NCBI RefSeq assembly: GCF_036075115.1
Contig: NZ_CP107958.1
Coordinates: forward strand, 6,634,001-6,698,000
Direction: 5' to 3'
Source: Streptomyces sp. NBC_00377
Lineage (GTDB): Bacteria; Actinomycetota; Actinomycetes; Streptomycetales; Streptomycetaceae
Length of the DNA: 64,000 bases
Shown: positions 33,350 to 41,353 of the stretch, in pieces
Layout: every line of letters begins with the position of its first letter
Position numbering within the stretch: the stretch's first letter is position 1
Notes under the pieces: generated by a model
Seen by the model: only the letters and a program-made list of their open reading frames with translations
Databases searched by the model: none
Told to the model about the DNA's origin: nothing
Program-made: the position numbers and the translations under genes

Positions 33350-36055
33350 CTACAGGCCGTAGCGCTCCCGCGCCTCCTTCACCGAGGCCGCCTTGACCTC
33401 ACCGCGGCGGGCGAGCTGGGCCAGGGCCGCGACGACGATCGACTCCGCGTCGACGCCGAAGTGGCGGCGGGCCGCCTCGCGGGTGTCGGAGAGGCCGAAG
33501 CCGTCCGCGCCCAGCGAGGACCAGTCCTGCTCGACCCACTGCGCGATCTGGTCCGGGACCTGGCGCATGTAGTCGGAGACCGCGAGTACCGGGCCCTCGG
33601 CGCCCTGGAGGGCCCGGCGGACGTACGGCAGGCGCTCCTCGCCGCGCAGCAGGGCCGCGTCGGCGTCCAGCGCGTCGCGGCGCAGCTCGGTCCAGGAGGT
33701 CGCGGACCACACGTCGGCGGCCACGCCCCACTCCTCGGCGAGCAGCTTCTGCGCCTTCAGGGTCCAGTGGATGGCCGTGCCGGAGGCCAGCAGCTGGATG
33801 CGCGGGGCGTTGGCCGCCGCCACCTGCACGCCCGCCGACTCCGCCGTGTTGAAGCGGTACAGGCCCTTGAGGATGCCCTCGTCGACGCCGGGCGCGGACG
33901 GCTTGGCCGGCTGCGGCATCGGCTCGTTGTAGACGGTGAGGTAGTAGAAGACGTTCGGGTCCTCGCCCGGGGCCGCCTCGCCGTACATCCGGCGCAGACC
34001 GTCCTTGACGATGGCCGCGATCTCGTACGCGAACGCCGGGTCGTAGCTGAGGGCGGCCGGGTTGGTCGCGGCGATGACCGGGGAGTGGCCGTCGGCGTGC
34101 TGGAGGCCCTCGCCCGTCAGCGTCGTCCGGCCGGCCGTGGCGCCGACGAGGAAGCCGCGGCCGAGCTGGTCGCCGAGCTGCCACATCTGGTCGGCCGTGC
34201 GCTGCCAGCCGAACATGGAGTAGAAGATGTAGAACGGGATCATCGCCTCACCGTGCGTGGAGTACGCGGTGGACGCGGCGATGAAGTCGGCCATCGAACC
34301 GGCCTCGGTGATCCCCTCGTTGAGGATCTGGCCGTTCTTGGCCTCCTTGTAGTACATCAGCTGGTCGCGGTCGACCGGCTCGTACGTCTGGCCCTTGGGC
34401 GAGTAGATCCCGAGCGACGGGAACAGGCTCTCCATGCCGAAGGTGCGCGCCTCGTCGGGGACGATCGGCACCCAGCGCCTGCCGGTCTCCTTGTCGCGGA
34501 CCAGGTCCTTGACCAGCCGGACGAAGGCCATGGTGGTGGCCACGTTCTGGGAGCCGGAGCCCTTGTCGAAGGAGGCGAAGACCTTGTCGGCGGGGGCCGG
34601 CAGCGGGGCGAGGGCGTGCGTGCGGCGGGCCGGGGCCGGACCGCCGAGGGCCGCGCGGCGCTCCTGGAGGTAGCGGACCTCGGGGGAGTCGGCACCGGGG
34701 TGGCCGTAGGGGACCACGCCGTCGACGAACCGAGCGTCCGGGATCGGCAGCTCCAGCAGGTCGCGCATCGTCTTGAACTCGTCCACCGAGAGCTTCTTCA
34801 TCTGGTGGTTGGCGTTCTTCGACGCGAAGCCCTCACCGAGGGTGTGGCCCTTGACCGTCTGGGCCAGGATGACCGTCGGGGCGCCCTTGAACTCCACGGC
34901 CGCCTTGTAGGCCGCGAACACCTTGCGCGCCTCGTGGCCGCCGCGGGAGAGGTGGAAGCACTCGAGGATCTTGTCGTCGCTCAGCAGCTTCGCCAGCTCG
35001 GCGAGCGCCGGGTCCTTGCCGAAGAAGTCCTCGCGGATGTAGGCGGCGCCGCGCGTCTGGTACGTCTGCACCTGGGCGTCCGGTACCTCGCGCAGCCGGC
35101 GTACCAGCGCGCCCGTGGTGTCCAGCTGGAACAGCTCGTCCCAGGCGGAGCCCCACAGCGACTTGATCACGTTCCAGCCGGCGCCGCGGAACTGGGCCTC
35201 CAGCTCCTGCACGATCTTGAAGTTCGCGCGGACCGGGCCGTCGAGGCGCTGGAGGTTGCAGTTGATGACGAAGGTCAGGTTGTCGAGACCCTCGCGGGAG
35301 GCGAGTGCGAGTGCCGCCGTCGACTCGGGCTCGTCCATCTCGCCGTCGCCGAGGAACGCCCACACGTGGGACGCGGAGACGTCCTTGATGCCGCGGTTGG
35401 TGAGATAGCGGTTGAAGCGCGCCTGGTAGATGGCGGAGAGCGGGCCGAGACCCATCGACACCGTCGGGAACTCCCACAGCCAGGGCAGCCGGCGCGGGTG
35501 CGGGTACGACGGGAGACCGTCGCCGCCCGCCTCCTGACGGAAGTTGTCGAGGTGCTGCTCGCTCAGCCGGCCGTCGAGGAAGGCGCGGGCGTAGATGCCG
35601 GGGGAGGCGTGGCCCTGGATGTAGAGCTGGTCGCCCGAGCCGTCGGCCTCCTTGCCCTTGAAGAAGTGGTTGAAGCCGGTCTCGTAGAGCCAGGCGGCGG
35701 AGGCGAAGGTGGCGATGTGGCCGCCGACGCCGTGTTTGCTGCCCCGGGTCACCATCGCGGCCGCGTTCCAGCGGTTCCACGCGGTGATCCTGCGCTCCAT
35801 CTCCGGGTCACCGGGCGCGGACGGCTCGGCGGCGGTGGGGATGGTGTTGACGTAGTCCGTCTCGAGCAGCTTGGGCAGCGCGATGCCGTTGCCCTCGGCG
35901 CGCTCCAGTGTGCGGCGCATCAGGTACGCGGCACGGTGCGGCCCGGCCGCCTTGGCGACCGCGTCCAGGGAGGCCTGCCATTCGGCGGTCTCCTCCGGGT
36001 CCCGGTCGGGGAGCTGGTCGAGCGCGCTCGGCTGGATGGCCTGGGGGTCGGTCAT
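33350..36055 (-). CDS. aceE: Pyruvate dehydrogenase E1, homodimeric AceE type
   Basis: Thiamine-diphosphate-dependent decarboxylation of pyruvate and reductive acetylation of the lipoyl E2. 901 residues, the usual size for single-chain AceE. The ThDP motif is GDGEMDEPES, and the YWYEF-type body includes GHIATFASAAWLYETGFNHFF and GRTTLTGEGLQHADGHS. It starts at ATG 36055 (MTDPQAIQPSALDQL); an open extension to 36325 is not credible. No pyruvate-specific E2 is in the window; the SucB-type E2 and LpdA ~2-5 kb away are the obvious partners, as in the mixed PDH/ODH complexes known in actinobacteria. That partnership is inference. Confidence 0.96.
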   Translation of the reverse strand: MTDPQAIQPSALDQLPDRDPEETAEWQASLDAVAKAAGPHRAAYLMRRTLERAEGNGIALPKLLETDYVNTIPTAAEPSAPGDPEMERRITAWNRWNAAAMVTRGSKHGVGGHIATFASAAWLYETGFNHFFKGKEADGSGDQLYIQGHASPGIYARAFLDGRLSEQHLDNFRQEAGGDGLPSYPHPRRLPWLWEFPTVSMGLGPLSAIYQARFNRYLTNRGIKDVSASHVWAFLGDGEMDEPESTAALALASREGLDNLTFVINCNLQRLDGPVRANFKIVQELEAQFRGAGWNVIKSLWGSAWDELFQLDTTGALVRRLREVPDAQVQTYQTRGAAYIREDFFGKDPALAELAKLLSDDKILECFHLSRGGHEARKVFAAYKAAVEFKGAPTVILAQTVKGHTLGEGFASKNANHQMKKLSVDEFKTMRDLLELPIPDARFVDGVVPYGHPGADSPEVRYLQERRAALGGPAPARRTHALAPLPAPADKVFASFDKGSGSQNVATTMAFVRLVKDLVRDKETGRRWVPIVPDEARTFGMESLFPSLGIYSPKGQTYEPVDRDQLMYYKEAKNGQILNEGITEAGSMADFIAASTAYSTHGEAMIPFYIFYSMFGWQRTADQMWQLGDQLGRGFLVGATAGRTTLTGEGLQHADGHSPVIAATNPAALSYDPAFAYEIAAIVKDGLRRMYGEAAPGEDPNVFYYLTVYNEPMPQPAKPSAPGVDEGILKGLYRFNTAESAGVQVAAANAPRIQLLASGTAIHWTLKAQKLLAEEWGVAADVWSATSWTELRRDALDADAALLRGEERLPYVRRALQGAEGPVLAVSDYMRQVPDQIAQWVEQDWSSLGADGFGLSDTREAARRHFGVDAESIVVAALAQLARRGEVKAASVKEARERYGL

Positions 36056-36199
36056 GTCGCCGCCTTCCTCAGTCGAAGGGGGTTCCCTGTGAGGTGTTGA
36101 TCGGGGGGTGCCCTTGGTCTTTGGCAGGACAGGGCGTGGGGCGCCGGCGCGATACCGAGGTGCGGCTCCGCCGACGGCCCGTCGGTGACTGTAACTCCC

Positions 36200-36216
36200 T
36201 GATCGATGATCGATCA
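36200..36216. promoter_or_regulatory. 17-bp palindrome, candidate GntR-type operator
   Basis: TGATCGAT-G-ATCGATCA, a perfect odd palindrome with 8-bp arms, 145 bp upstream of the aceE start and 212 bp beyond the end of the GntR regulator gene. Its size and symmetry suit a FadR/GntR dimer. Nothing else is recognisable in the rest of the 372-bp gap 36056-36427. Confidence 0.55.
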
Positions 36217-36427
36217 AAGGGTGGAAGGGCAAAACCTCTCGATTACGAGAAAGTAGGCACGGGGTGCCTTGCCGACAGGCACCCGGTGCCGCGTCAGGGG
36301 AGGGTTTTCGCAGGTCGGAGGCCACGTATGAGCGCGTGTACGCTCCACTGAAACGAGGGCCGACGGCTGGGCCGGGCCGCGGGAAGCGTCGACGCCGGAC
36401 AGGCCCTACGCCCGGTCCGGACGGGCC

Positions 36428-37051
36428 CTACGCCCGGGGAGCGCATCCGAGGACATGTGCCTTCACCAGCTCGGCGATCCTCGGGTCCTGCCGCCGGAAC
36501 GCCTGCACGAGCGCCTCGTGCTCCTCCGCGTACGACTGCTGCACGGTCCCCAGCCAGCGGATCGACAGCGCCGTGAACACCTCGATGCCCAGGCCCTCCC
36601 AGGTGTGCAGGAGCACCGAGTTCCCGGCCGCCCTGACCAGCTCACGGTGGAATCCGACGGTGTGCCGCACCTGGGCCGTGCCGTCCGCCTCGCGGTCCGC
36701 CTCGTACAGGGCGGCGACATGCGGTTCCAGGGCCGAGCAGTCCTCCGCGAGCCGCTGAGCGGCCAGCTCCGCCGCGATCGCCTCCAGGCCGGCCCGCACC
36801 GGGTAGCTCTCCTCCAGGTCCGCGGCGGTGAGGTTGCGCACCCGTACGCCCTTGTTGGGCGCGGACTCGATCAACCGCAGCGACTCCAGCTCGCGCAGCG
36901 CCTCCCGCACCGGCGTCTGGCTGACCTCCAGCTCGGTCGCGATCCGCCGCTCCACGATCCGCTCGCCCGGTTTCCAGCGCCCGCTCACGATCCCCTCCAC
37001 GATGTGCTCGCGGATCTGTTCGCGCAGCGAGTGGACGACGGGCGCGGTCAT
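36428..37051 (-). CDS. GntR/FadR-subfamily regulator
   Basis: 207 residues. The N-terminal GntR winged helix (~10-75) includes SGRWKPGERIVERRIATELEVSQTPVREALRELES. The C-terminal FCD ligand domain (~80-200) shows the metal-binding pattern with Asp/His in RHTVGFHRELVRAAGN. FCD regulators sense small carboxylic acids. Its place directly upstream of aceE on the same strand, with a 17-bp palindrome between, suggests control of pyruvate dehydrogenase, but this is inference. ATG 37051 follows GGAG. Confidence 0.88.
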   Translation of the reverse strand: MTAPVVHSLREQIREHIVEGIVSGRWKPGERIVERRIATELEVSQTPVREALRELESLRLIESAPNKGVRVRNLTAADLEESYPVRAGLEAIAAELAAQRLAEDCSALEPHVAALYEADREADGTAQVRHTVGFHRELVRAAGNSVLLHTWEGLGIEVFTALSIRWLGTVQQSYAEEHEALVQAFRRQDPRIAELVKAHVLGCAPRA

Positions 37052-37218
37052 GAAGGCTCCTTCGAGAGGGGCCGCTCGGGCCTCCGGGGGCGTTTGACGT
37101 TTAGACAATACGGCCGTGAGCGCTTTCCAGAAGGGCACGCGGGGGTGCTTTTACGCAGGTGAGACGAGACTTACACGAGCGTGACCGGGGCCGGCCCGCC
37201 GGTCGGCCCCAAGTCGGC

Positions 37219-37530
37219 TCAGAGGTCGAGAACCGCGCGCAGCGCGTTGTCGACGAGTGCCATCTGCCCGGGGCCGATGTTGCCGTGCGCGGTGCCCGTG
37301 CCGAAGCGGGCCGCGCTGACCTGGAGCAGGTTGACGGCAACAACGGACGCCTCGATGGGCGAGGTCAGGCGGACGCTCATCGCCGTGTCGGGGTGTACGG
37401 CCGGGGCGTGCAGCACCAGGACGACCACCGCCCCGTAGGCGTCGGCGAGCCCGTCGAGGCTCACGACGAGCACCGTGCGGACGCCCTTGCCCGTGTCGAC
37501 GTCCCACACGTCCCCCTTGCGGACGGTCAC
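37219..37530 (-). CDS. MazF/PemK-like toxin
   Basis: 103 residues with the MazF/PemK fold pattern: an N-terminal strand RKGDVWDVDTG, VLVVSLDGLADAYGAVVVLVL, a central RLTSPIEASVVAVNLLQV and a helical end GQMALVDNALRAVLDL. Family members are mRNA endonucleases. The start overlaps the antitoxin stop by 4 bp, the usual antitoxin-first arrangement. The sequence is divergent: the conserved Arg after the first loop is not clear (GVRTVLVVS), so activity needs testing. Confidence 0.75.
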   Translation of the reverse strand: MTVRKGDVWDVDTGKGVRTVLVVSLDGLADAYGAVVVLVLHAPAVHPDTAMSVRLTSPIEASVVAVNLLQVSAARFGTGTAHGNIGPGQMALVDNALRAVLDL

Positions 37531-37712
37531 AGGGCGTCACCTTCTCCTTCGAGGTCAAGCGTGCCGAGGGCGGCCAGCTTGTGTGCCGCGTCCAGCGTCA
37601 TCTGTCGACGGAGGGCTCGCAGTATGTAGTCGTTGAGGGAGGGGGCGTCGGCGGCGGCGTCCCGCAGGGCCTTGTCCATGGAGTCCGGGATGCGCAACGT
37701 GATGGCACTCAT
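37527..37712 (-). CDS. Ribbon-helix-helix antitoxin
   Basis: 61 residues from ATG 37712 (MSAITLRIPDSMDKALRDAAAD). The first strand ITLRIP and following helices match a ribbon-helix-helix DNA-binding antitoxin, with an acidic C-terminus (DLEGEGDAL) for toxin binding. It is first in a two-gene operon and probably represses it. No Shine-Dalgarno is present, but a TATATT box ends seven bases before the ATG, consistent with a leaderless mRNA. A longer start at ATG 37736 is possible but would begin upstream of that box. Confidence 0.75.
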   Translation of the reverse strand: MSAITLRIPDSMDKALRDAAADAPSLNDYILRALRRQMTLDAAHKLAALGTLDLEGEGDAL

Positions 37713-37725
37713 GACGTCAAATATA
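37712..37725 (-). promoter_or_regulatory. -10 box and palindrome of the toxin-antitoxin operon
   Basis: On the minus strand TATATT is followed by TGACGTC and the antitoxin ATG. The -10 spacing places the transcription start at or next to the ATG. TGACGTCA is a perfect 8-bp palindrome overlapping the start codon and could be the antitoxin operator. Confidence 0.5.
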
Positions 37726-37770
37726 GTGGCGCACATGGCTTCATGAGTGGGTTCGCCGGAACCGGGACAA

Positions 37771-37806
37771 AGGTGCCCCCGCCCGGAGAACCGGACGGGG
37801 GCACCT
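37771..37806. terminator. Intrinsic terminator downstream of sucB
   Basis: A 16-bp stem with one mismatch (37771-37786 with 37791-37806) and an AGAA loop, 20 bp beyond the sucB stop. Confidence 0.85.
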
Positions 37807-37826
37807 GTGCTGCTGGAGCGACGGGG

Positions 37827-39599
37827 TCAGAGGCCGAGCTCGACCTCGAACTCGCCGGCCTCCAGGATGGCCTTGACCGCGGTCAGGTAACGGGCCGCGT
37901 CGGCGCCGTCGACCAGACGGTGGTCGTAGGACAGGGTCAGGTACGTCATGTCGCGGACGCCGATGACCGTGCCCTCCTCCGTCTCGATGACGGCCGGACG
38001 CTTGACCGTGGCACCGATGCCGAGGATCGCGACCTGGTTCGGCGGCACGATGATCGTGTCGAACAGCGCGCCGCGCGAACCGGTGTTGCTGATGGTGAAG
38101 GTCGCGCCGGACAGCTCGTCCGGGGTGATCTTGTTCGCGCGGACCTTGCCCGCCAGGTCGGCCGTGGCCTTGGCGATACCGGCGATGTTCAGGTCGCCCG
38201 CGTGCTTGATGACCGGGGTCATCAGGCCCTTCTCGGAGTCCACCGCGATACCGATGCTCTCGGTGTCGAAGTAGGTGATCGTGCCCTCGTCCACGTTGAT
38301 CCGGGCGTTGACGGCCGGGTGGGCCTTCAGCGCCTGGGCCGCCGCCTTCACGAAGAACGGCATCGGCGAGAGCTTGACGCCCTCGCGGGCCGCGAAGGAG
38401 TCCTTCGCCTGCGCGCGGAGCTTCATCAGCCGGGTGATGTCGACCTCGACGACCGACGACAGCTGCGCCTGCTCGTGCAGCGCCTTGACCATGTTGTCGC
38501 CGATGACCTTGCGGATGCGGGGCATCTTGACGGTCTGGCCGCGGAGGGGGGAGGCCTCCAGGGCCGGCGCCTTCCTGGCTGCCGGGGCAGCGGCGGCCGG
38601 AGCCGGAGCGGCGGCGGCCTTGGCGGCCTCGGCGGCGGCGACGACGTCCTGCTTGCGGATACGGCCGCCGACGCCCGTGCCCTTGACGGCGGCCAGGTCG
38701 ACGCCGTTCTCGGCGGCGAGCTTGCGCACCAGCGGGGTCACGTACGCGCCGTCGTCACCCGCGGGAGCTGCGGGCGCGGGGACGGCGGGGGCGACCGGAG
38801 CCGGAGCGGCCGGCGCGGGAGCCGGGGCGGCGGCGACCGGAGCCGGGGCCGGGGCGGCCGGGGCGGGAGCCGGGGGGGCCGGGGCGGGAGCCGGGGCAGC
38901 GGCGGCGGGCGCCGGAGCCGGGGCGGCCGGAGCCGGAGCCGGGGCGGCCGGAGCCGGGGCGGCGGCCGGAGCCGCGCCCGGGGCACCGATGACGGCGAGC
39001 TTCGCGCCGACCTCGGCGGTCTCGTCCTCGCCGACCGTGATCTCGAGCAGCACACCGGAGACGGGCGCCGGGATCTCGGTGTCGACCTTGTCGGTCGAGA
39101 CCTCGAGCAGCGGCTCGTCCTCCGCGACCTCCTCGCCGACCTGCTTCAGCCAGCGGGTGACGGTGCCCTCGGTGACGGACTCGCCGAGCGCGGGCAGGAC
39201 GACGTCCGTGCCCTCGGCGGAGCCGCCGCCGGTGGCGGCCTCGGCGGTGGGAGCGGGGGCCGGGGCAGCCTGCTCGGTGGACGGCGCGGCAGCGGCCGGC
39301 TCCGGGGCGGGCTCGGCGACCGGCTCGGCGGCCGGAGCCGGAGCGGCGGCGGGGGCGCCGGTGCCGTCGTCGATGACGGCCAGCTCGGCGCCGACCTCGA
39401 CCGTCTCGTCCTCGGCGACCTTGATGGAGGCCAGGATGCCGGCGGCGGGGGAGGGGATCTCGGTGTCGACCTTGTCGGTCGAGACCTCGAGCAGGGGCTC
39501 GTCGGCCTCGACGCGCTCACCCTCGGCCTTCAGCCAGCGGGTGACAGTGCCCTCGGTGACGCTCTCGCCGAGCGCCGGAAGGGTTACGGAAACCGCCAT
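37827..39599 (-). CDS. sucB: Dihydrolipoamide acyltransferase E2 with two lipoyl domains
   Basis: 590 residues. Two N-terminal lipoyl domains (~1-77 and ~125-200), each with the lipoylated lysine in STDKVDTEI, are joined by long Ala/Pro linkers. A peripheral-subunit-binding domain follows (~285-320: YVTPLVRKLAAENGVDLAAVKGTG), then the catalytic core with the acyltransferase signature DHRLVDGADAARY near the C-terminus. In actinobacteria this protein serves as E2 for pyruvate dehydrogenase and possibly other complexes. It depends on LipA/LipB (21.6-23.5 kb) for lipoylation and on the adjacent LpdA for re-oxidation. The start is ATG 39599. The Ala/Pro codon repeats make long spurious ORFs on the opposite strand. 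Confidence 0.95.
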   Translation of the reverse strand: MAVSVTLPALGESVTEGTVTRWLKAEGERVEADEPLLEVSTDKVDTEIPSPAAGILASIKVAEDETVEVGAELAVIDDGTGAPAAAPAPAAEPVAEPAPEPAAAAPSTEQAAPAPAPTAEAATGGGSAEGTDVVLPALGESVTEGTVTRWLKQVGEEVAEDEPLLEVSTDKVDTEIPAPVSGVLLEITVGEDETAEVGAKLAVIGAPGAAPAAAPAPAAPAPAPAAPAPAPAAAAPAPAPAPPAPAPAAPAPAPVAAAPAPAPAAPAPVAPAVPAPAAPAGDDGAYVTPLVRKLAAENGVDLAAVKGTGVGGRIRKQDVVAAAEAAKAAAAPAPAAAAPAARKAPALEASPLRGQTVKMPRIRKVIGDNMVKALHEQAQLSSVVEVDITRLMKLRAQAKDSFAAREGVKLSPMPFFVKAAAQALKAHPAVNARINVDEGTITYFDTESIGIAVDSEKGLMTPVIKHAGDLNIAGIAKATADLAGKVRANKITPDELSGATFTISNTGSRGALFDTIIVPPNQVAILGIGATVKRPAVIETEEGTVIGVRDMTYLTLSYDHRLVDGADAARYLTAVKAILEAGEFEVELGL

Positions 39600-39659
39600 G
39601 GTTTCGGTTGCTCCTTAACGATTGCGGAAGTCTGAGTCGTCGCTTCGTCGACCGAGGGG

Positions 39660-41048
39660 TCAGTCGTGCGAGTGCAGCGGCTTGCCCGCCAGGGCCAGGT
39701 GGGCCTCGCCGAGCGCCTCGTTCTGCGTCGGGTGGGCGTGGATGAGCTGCGCGACCTCGGCGGGCAGCGCCTCCCAGTTGTAGATCAGCTGGGCTTCGCC
39801 GACCTGCTCGCCCATGCGGTCGCCGACCATGTGGACGCCGACCACGGCACCGTCCTTCACCTGGACGAGCTTGATCTCGCCCGCGGTGTTGAGGATCTTG
39901 CTCTTGCCGTTGCCCGCGAGGTTGTACTTCAGAGCGACGACCTTGTCCGCGCCGTAGATCTCCTTGGCCTTGGCCTCGGTGATGCCCACGGAGGCGACCT
40001 CGGGGTGGCAGTACGTCACCCGGGGGACACCGTCGTAGTCGATCGGGACGACCTTCTGACCGGCAAGGCGCTCCGCCACCAGCATGCCCTCGGCGAAGCC
40101 GACGTGCGCGAGCTGGAGCGTGGGGACCAGGTCACCGACGGCGGAGACGGTCGGGACGTTGGTACGCATGTACTCGTCGACCAGGACGTATCCGCGGTCC
40201 ATGGCGACGCCCTGCTCCTCGTAGCCGAGACCGGCGGAGACGGGCCCGCGGCCCACCGCGACCAGCAGGACCTCGGCCTCGAACTCCTTGCCGTCGGCCA
40301 GCGTGACCTTGACGCCGTCGCCGGTGTACTCGGCCTTGGAGAAGAAGGTGCCCAGGTTGAACTTGATGCCGCGCTTGCGGAAGGCGCGCTCAAGAAGCTT
40401 GGAGGAGTTCTCGTCCTCGACCGGGACGAGGTGCTTGAGGCCCTCGATGACCGTCACGTCGGAGCCGAAGGACTTCCACGCCGAGGCGAACTCGACGCCG
40501 ATGACGCCGCCGCCCAGGATGATCGCGGACTTCGGCACGCGGTCCAGGACGAGGGCGTGGTCCGAGGAGATGATCCGGTCGCCGTCGATCTCCAGACCCG
40601 GCAGCGACTTCGGCACGGAGCCGGTCGCGAGCAGCACGTGGCGGCCCTGGACCCGCTGACCGTTCACGTCGACGGAGGTCGGGGAGGACAGGCGGCCCTC
40701 ACCCTCGATGTACGTCACCTTCCGGGAGGCGATCAGCCCCTGAAGGCCCTTGTACAGACCGGAGATGACACCGTCCTTGTACTTGTGGACGGCGGGGACG
40801 TCGATGCCCTCGAAGGTGGCCTTGACGCCGAACTGCTCGCTCTCGCGGGCCTGGTCGGCGATCTCACCCGCGTGCAGCAGGGCCTTGGTGGGAATGCAAC
40901 CCCGGTGCAGGCAGGTGCCGCCGACCTTGTCCTTCTCGATCAGGGCGACGTCCAGGCCCAGCTGCGCCCCGCGCAGGGCCGCGGCGTAACCGCCACTACC
41001 ACCGCCGAGAATCACTAGGTCGAAAACGGTGCTGGCGTCGTTCGCCAC
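39660..41048 (-). CDS. lpdA: Dihydrolipoyl dehydrogenase (E3)
   Basis: 462 residues. FAD- and NAD-linked oxidation of dihydrolipoamide for the 2-oxoacid complexes. N-terminal FAD motif LVILGGGSGGYAAALRGAQ; redox-active disulphide GGTCLHRGCIPTKALL; NAD motif ILGGGVIGVEFAS; C-terminal active-site His-Glu in HAHPTQNEALGEA. The GTG at 41048 is six bases after GGAGGA; the frame is open further upstream to 41792 but that part is antisense to pepA. It is 61 bp upstream of sucB, forming an operon. Confidence 0.96.
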   Translation of the reverse strand: MANDASTVFDLVILGGGSGGYAAALRGAQLGLDVALIEKDKVGGTCLHRGCIPTKALLHAGEIADQARESEQFGVKATFEGIDVPAVHKYKDGVISGLYKGLQGLIASRKVTYIEGEGRLSSPTSVDVNGQRVQGRHVLLATGSVPKSLPGLEIDGDRIISSDHALVLDRVPKSAIILGGGVIGVEFASAWKSFGSDVTVIEGLKHLVPVEDENSSKLLERAFRKRGIKFNLGTFFSKAEYTGDGVKVTLADGKEFEAEVLLVAVGRGPVSAGLGYEEQGVAMDRGYVLVDEYMRTNVPTVSAVGDLVPTLQLAHVGFAEGMLVAERLAGQKVVPIDYDGVPRVTYCHPEVASVGITEAKAKEIYGADKVVALKYNLAGNGKSKILNTAGEIKLVQVKDGAVVGVHMVGDRMGEQVGEAQLIYNWEALPAEVAQLIHAHPTQNEALGEAHLALAGKPLHSHD

Positions 41049-41353
41049 GTCACGTCCTCCATGCATGTGCGCCGTGCGCCGGTCGTCGCTGACCGCCGGC
41101 GGCTGGTGTCCGGCCGCTCTTTCTTCGGCCCTGTGGTGGGGGCCCTGTCCTGCCGAGGCCCATCTTCGCACTTGCAGGAGGCGAACGAGACGCGGGGCCG
41201 GGGTGTGAGACACCCCACGCTCACTTGTGACAGATGTGAGGAGACGTGCTCCGGGGCGCGGGGAACCGCGCGACCGGCCACGTCGGGCCCGCACCCGCCA
41301 CATGACGGACGGACCCGAGTGATCAGGCGCACAGTCCCCCTCTGCCGGAGGGA
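41049..41353. other. lpdA-pepA intergenic region
   Basis: 305 bp between the lpdA start and the pepA stop. It should hold the promoter of the lpdA-sucB operon. I could not pick out a convincing -35/-10 pair, hairpin terminator or small ORF. Confidence 0.4.

Noticed and set aside
31411..33362. Three plus-strand frames reading proline/leucine/serine repeats across 31.8-32.3 kb
   Set aside because: They are translations of the 20-bp minisatellite in different frames. There is no start, ribosome site or conservation, and they run antisense through the WYL gene.
33461..36100. A long plus-strand open frame (879 codons) opposite aceE
   Set aside because: The minus strand encodes an unmistakable AceE with a ThDP motif. 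The plus frame is an antisense by-product of high GC at third positions and has no recognisable domain.
37098..37110. TTGTCTAAAC half-palindrome upstream of the GntR gene as an autoregulatory operator
   Set aside because: Only one arm resembles the FCD-regulator consensus; the other does not pair, so evidence is insufficient.
37581..39635. Plus-strand frames (684 and 447 codons) opposite sucB
   Set aside because: They are Gly/Arg- or Ala-rich readings of the complement of the Ala/Pro linkers. The E2 lipoyl and catalytic motifs lie on the minus strand.
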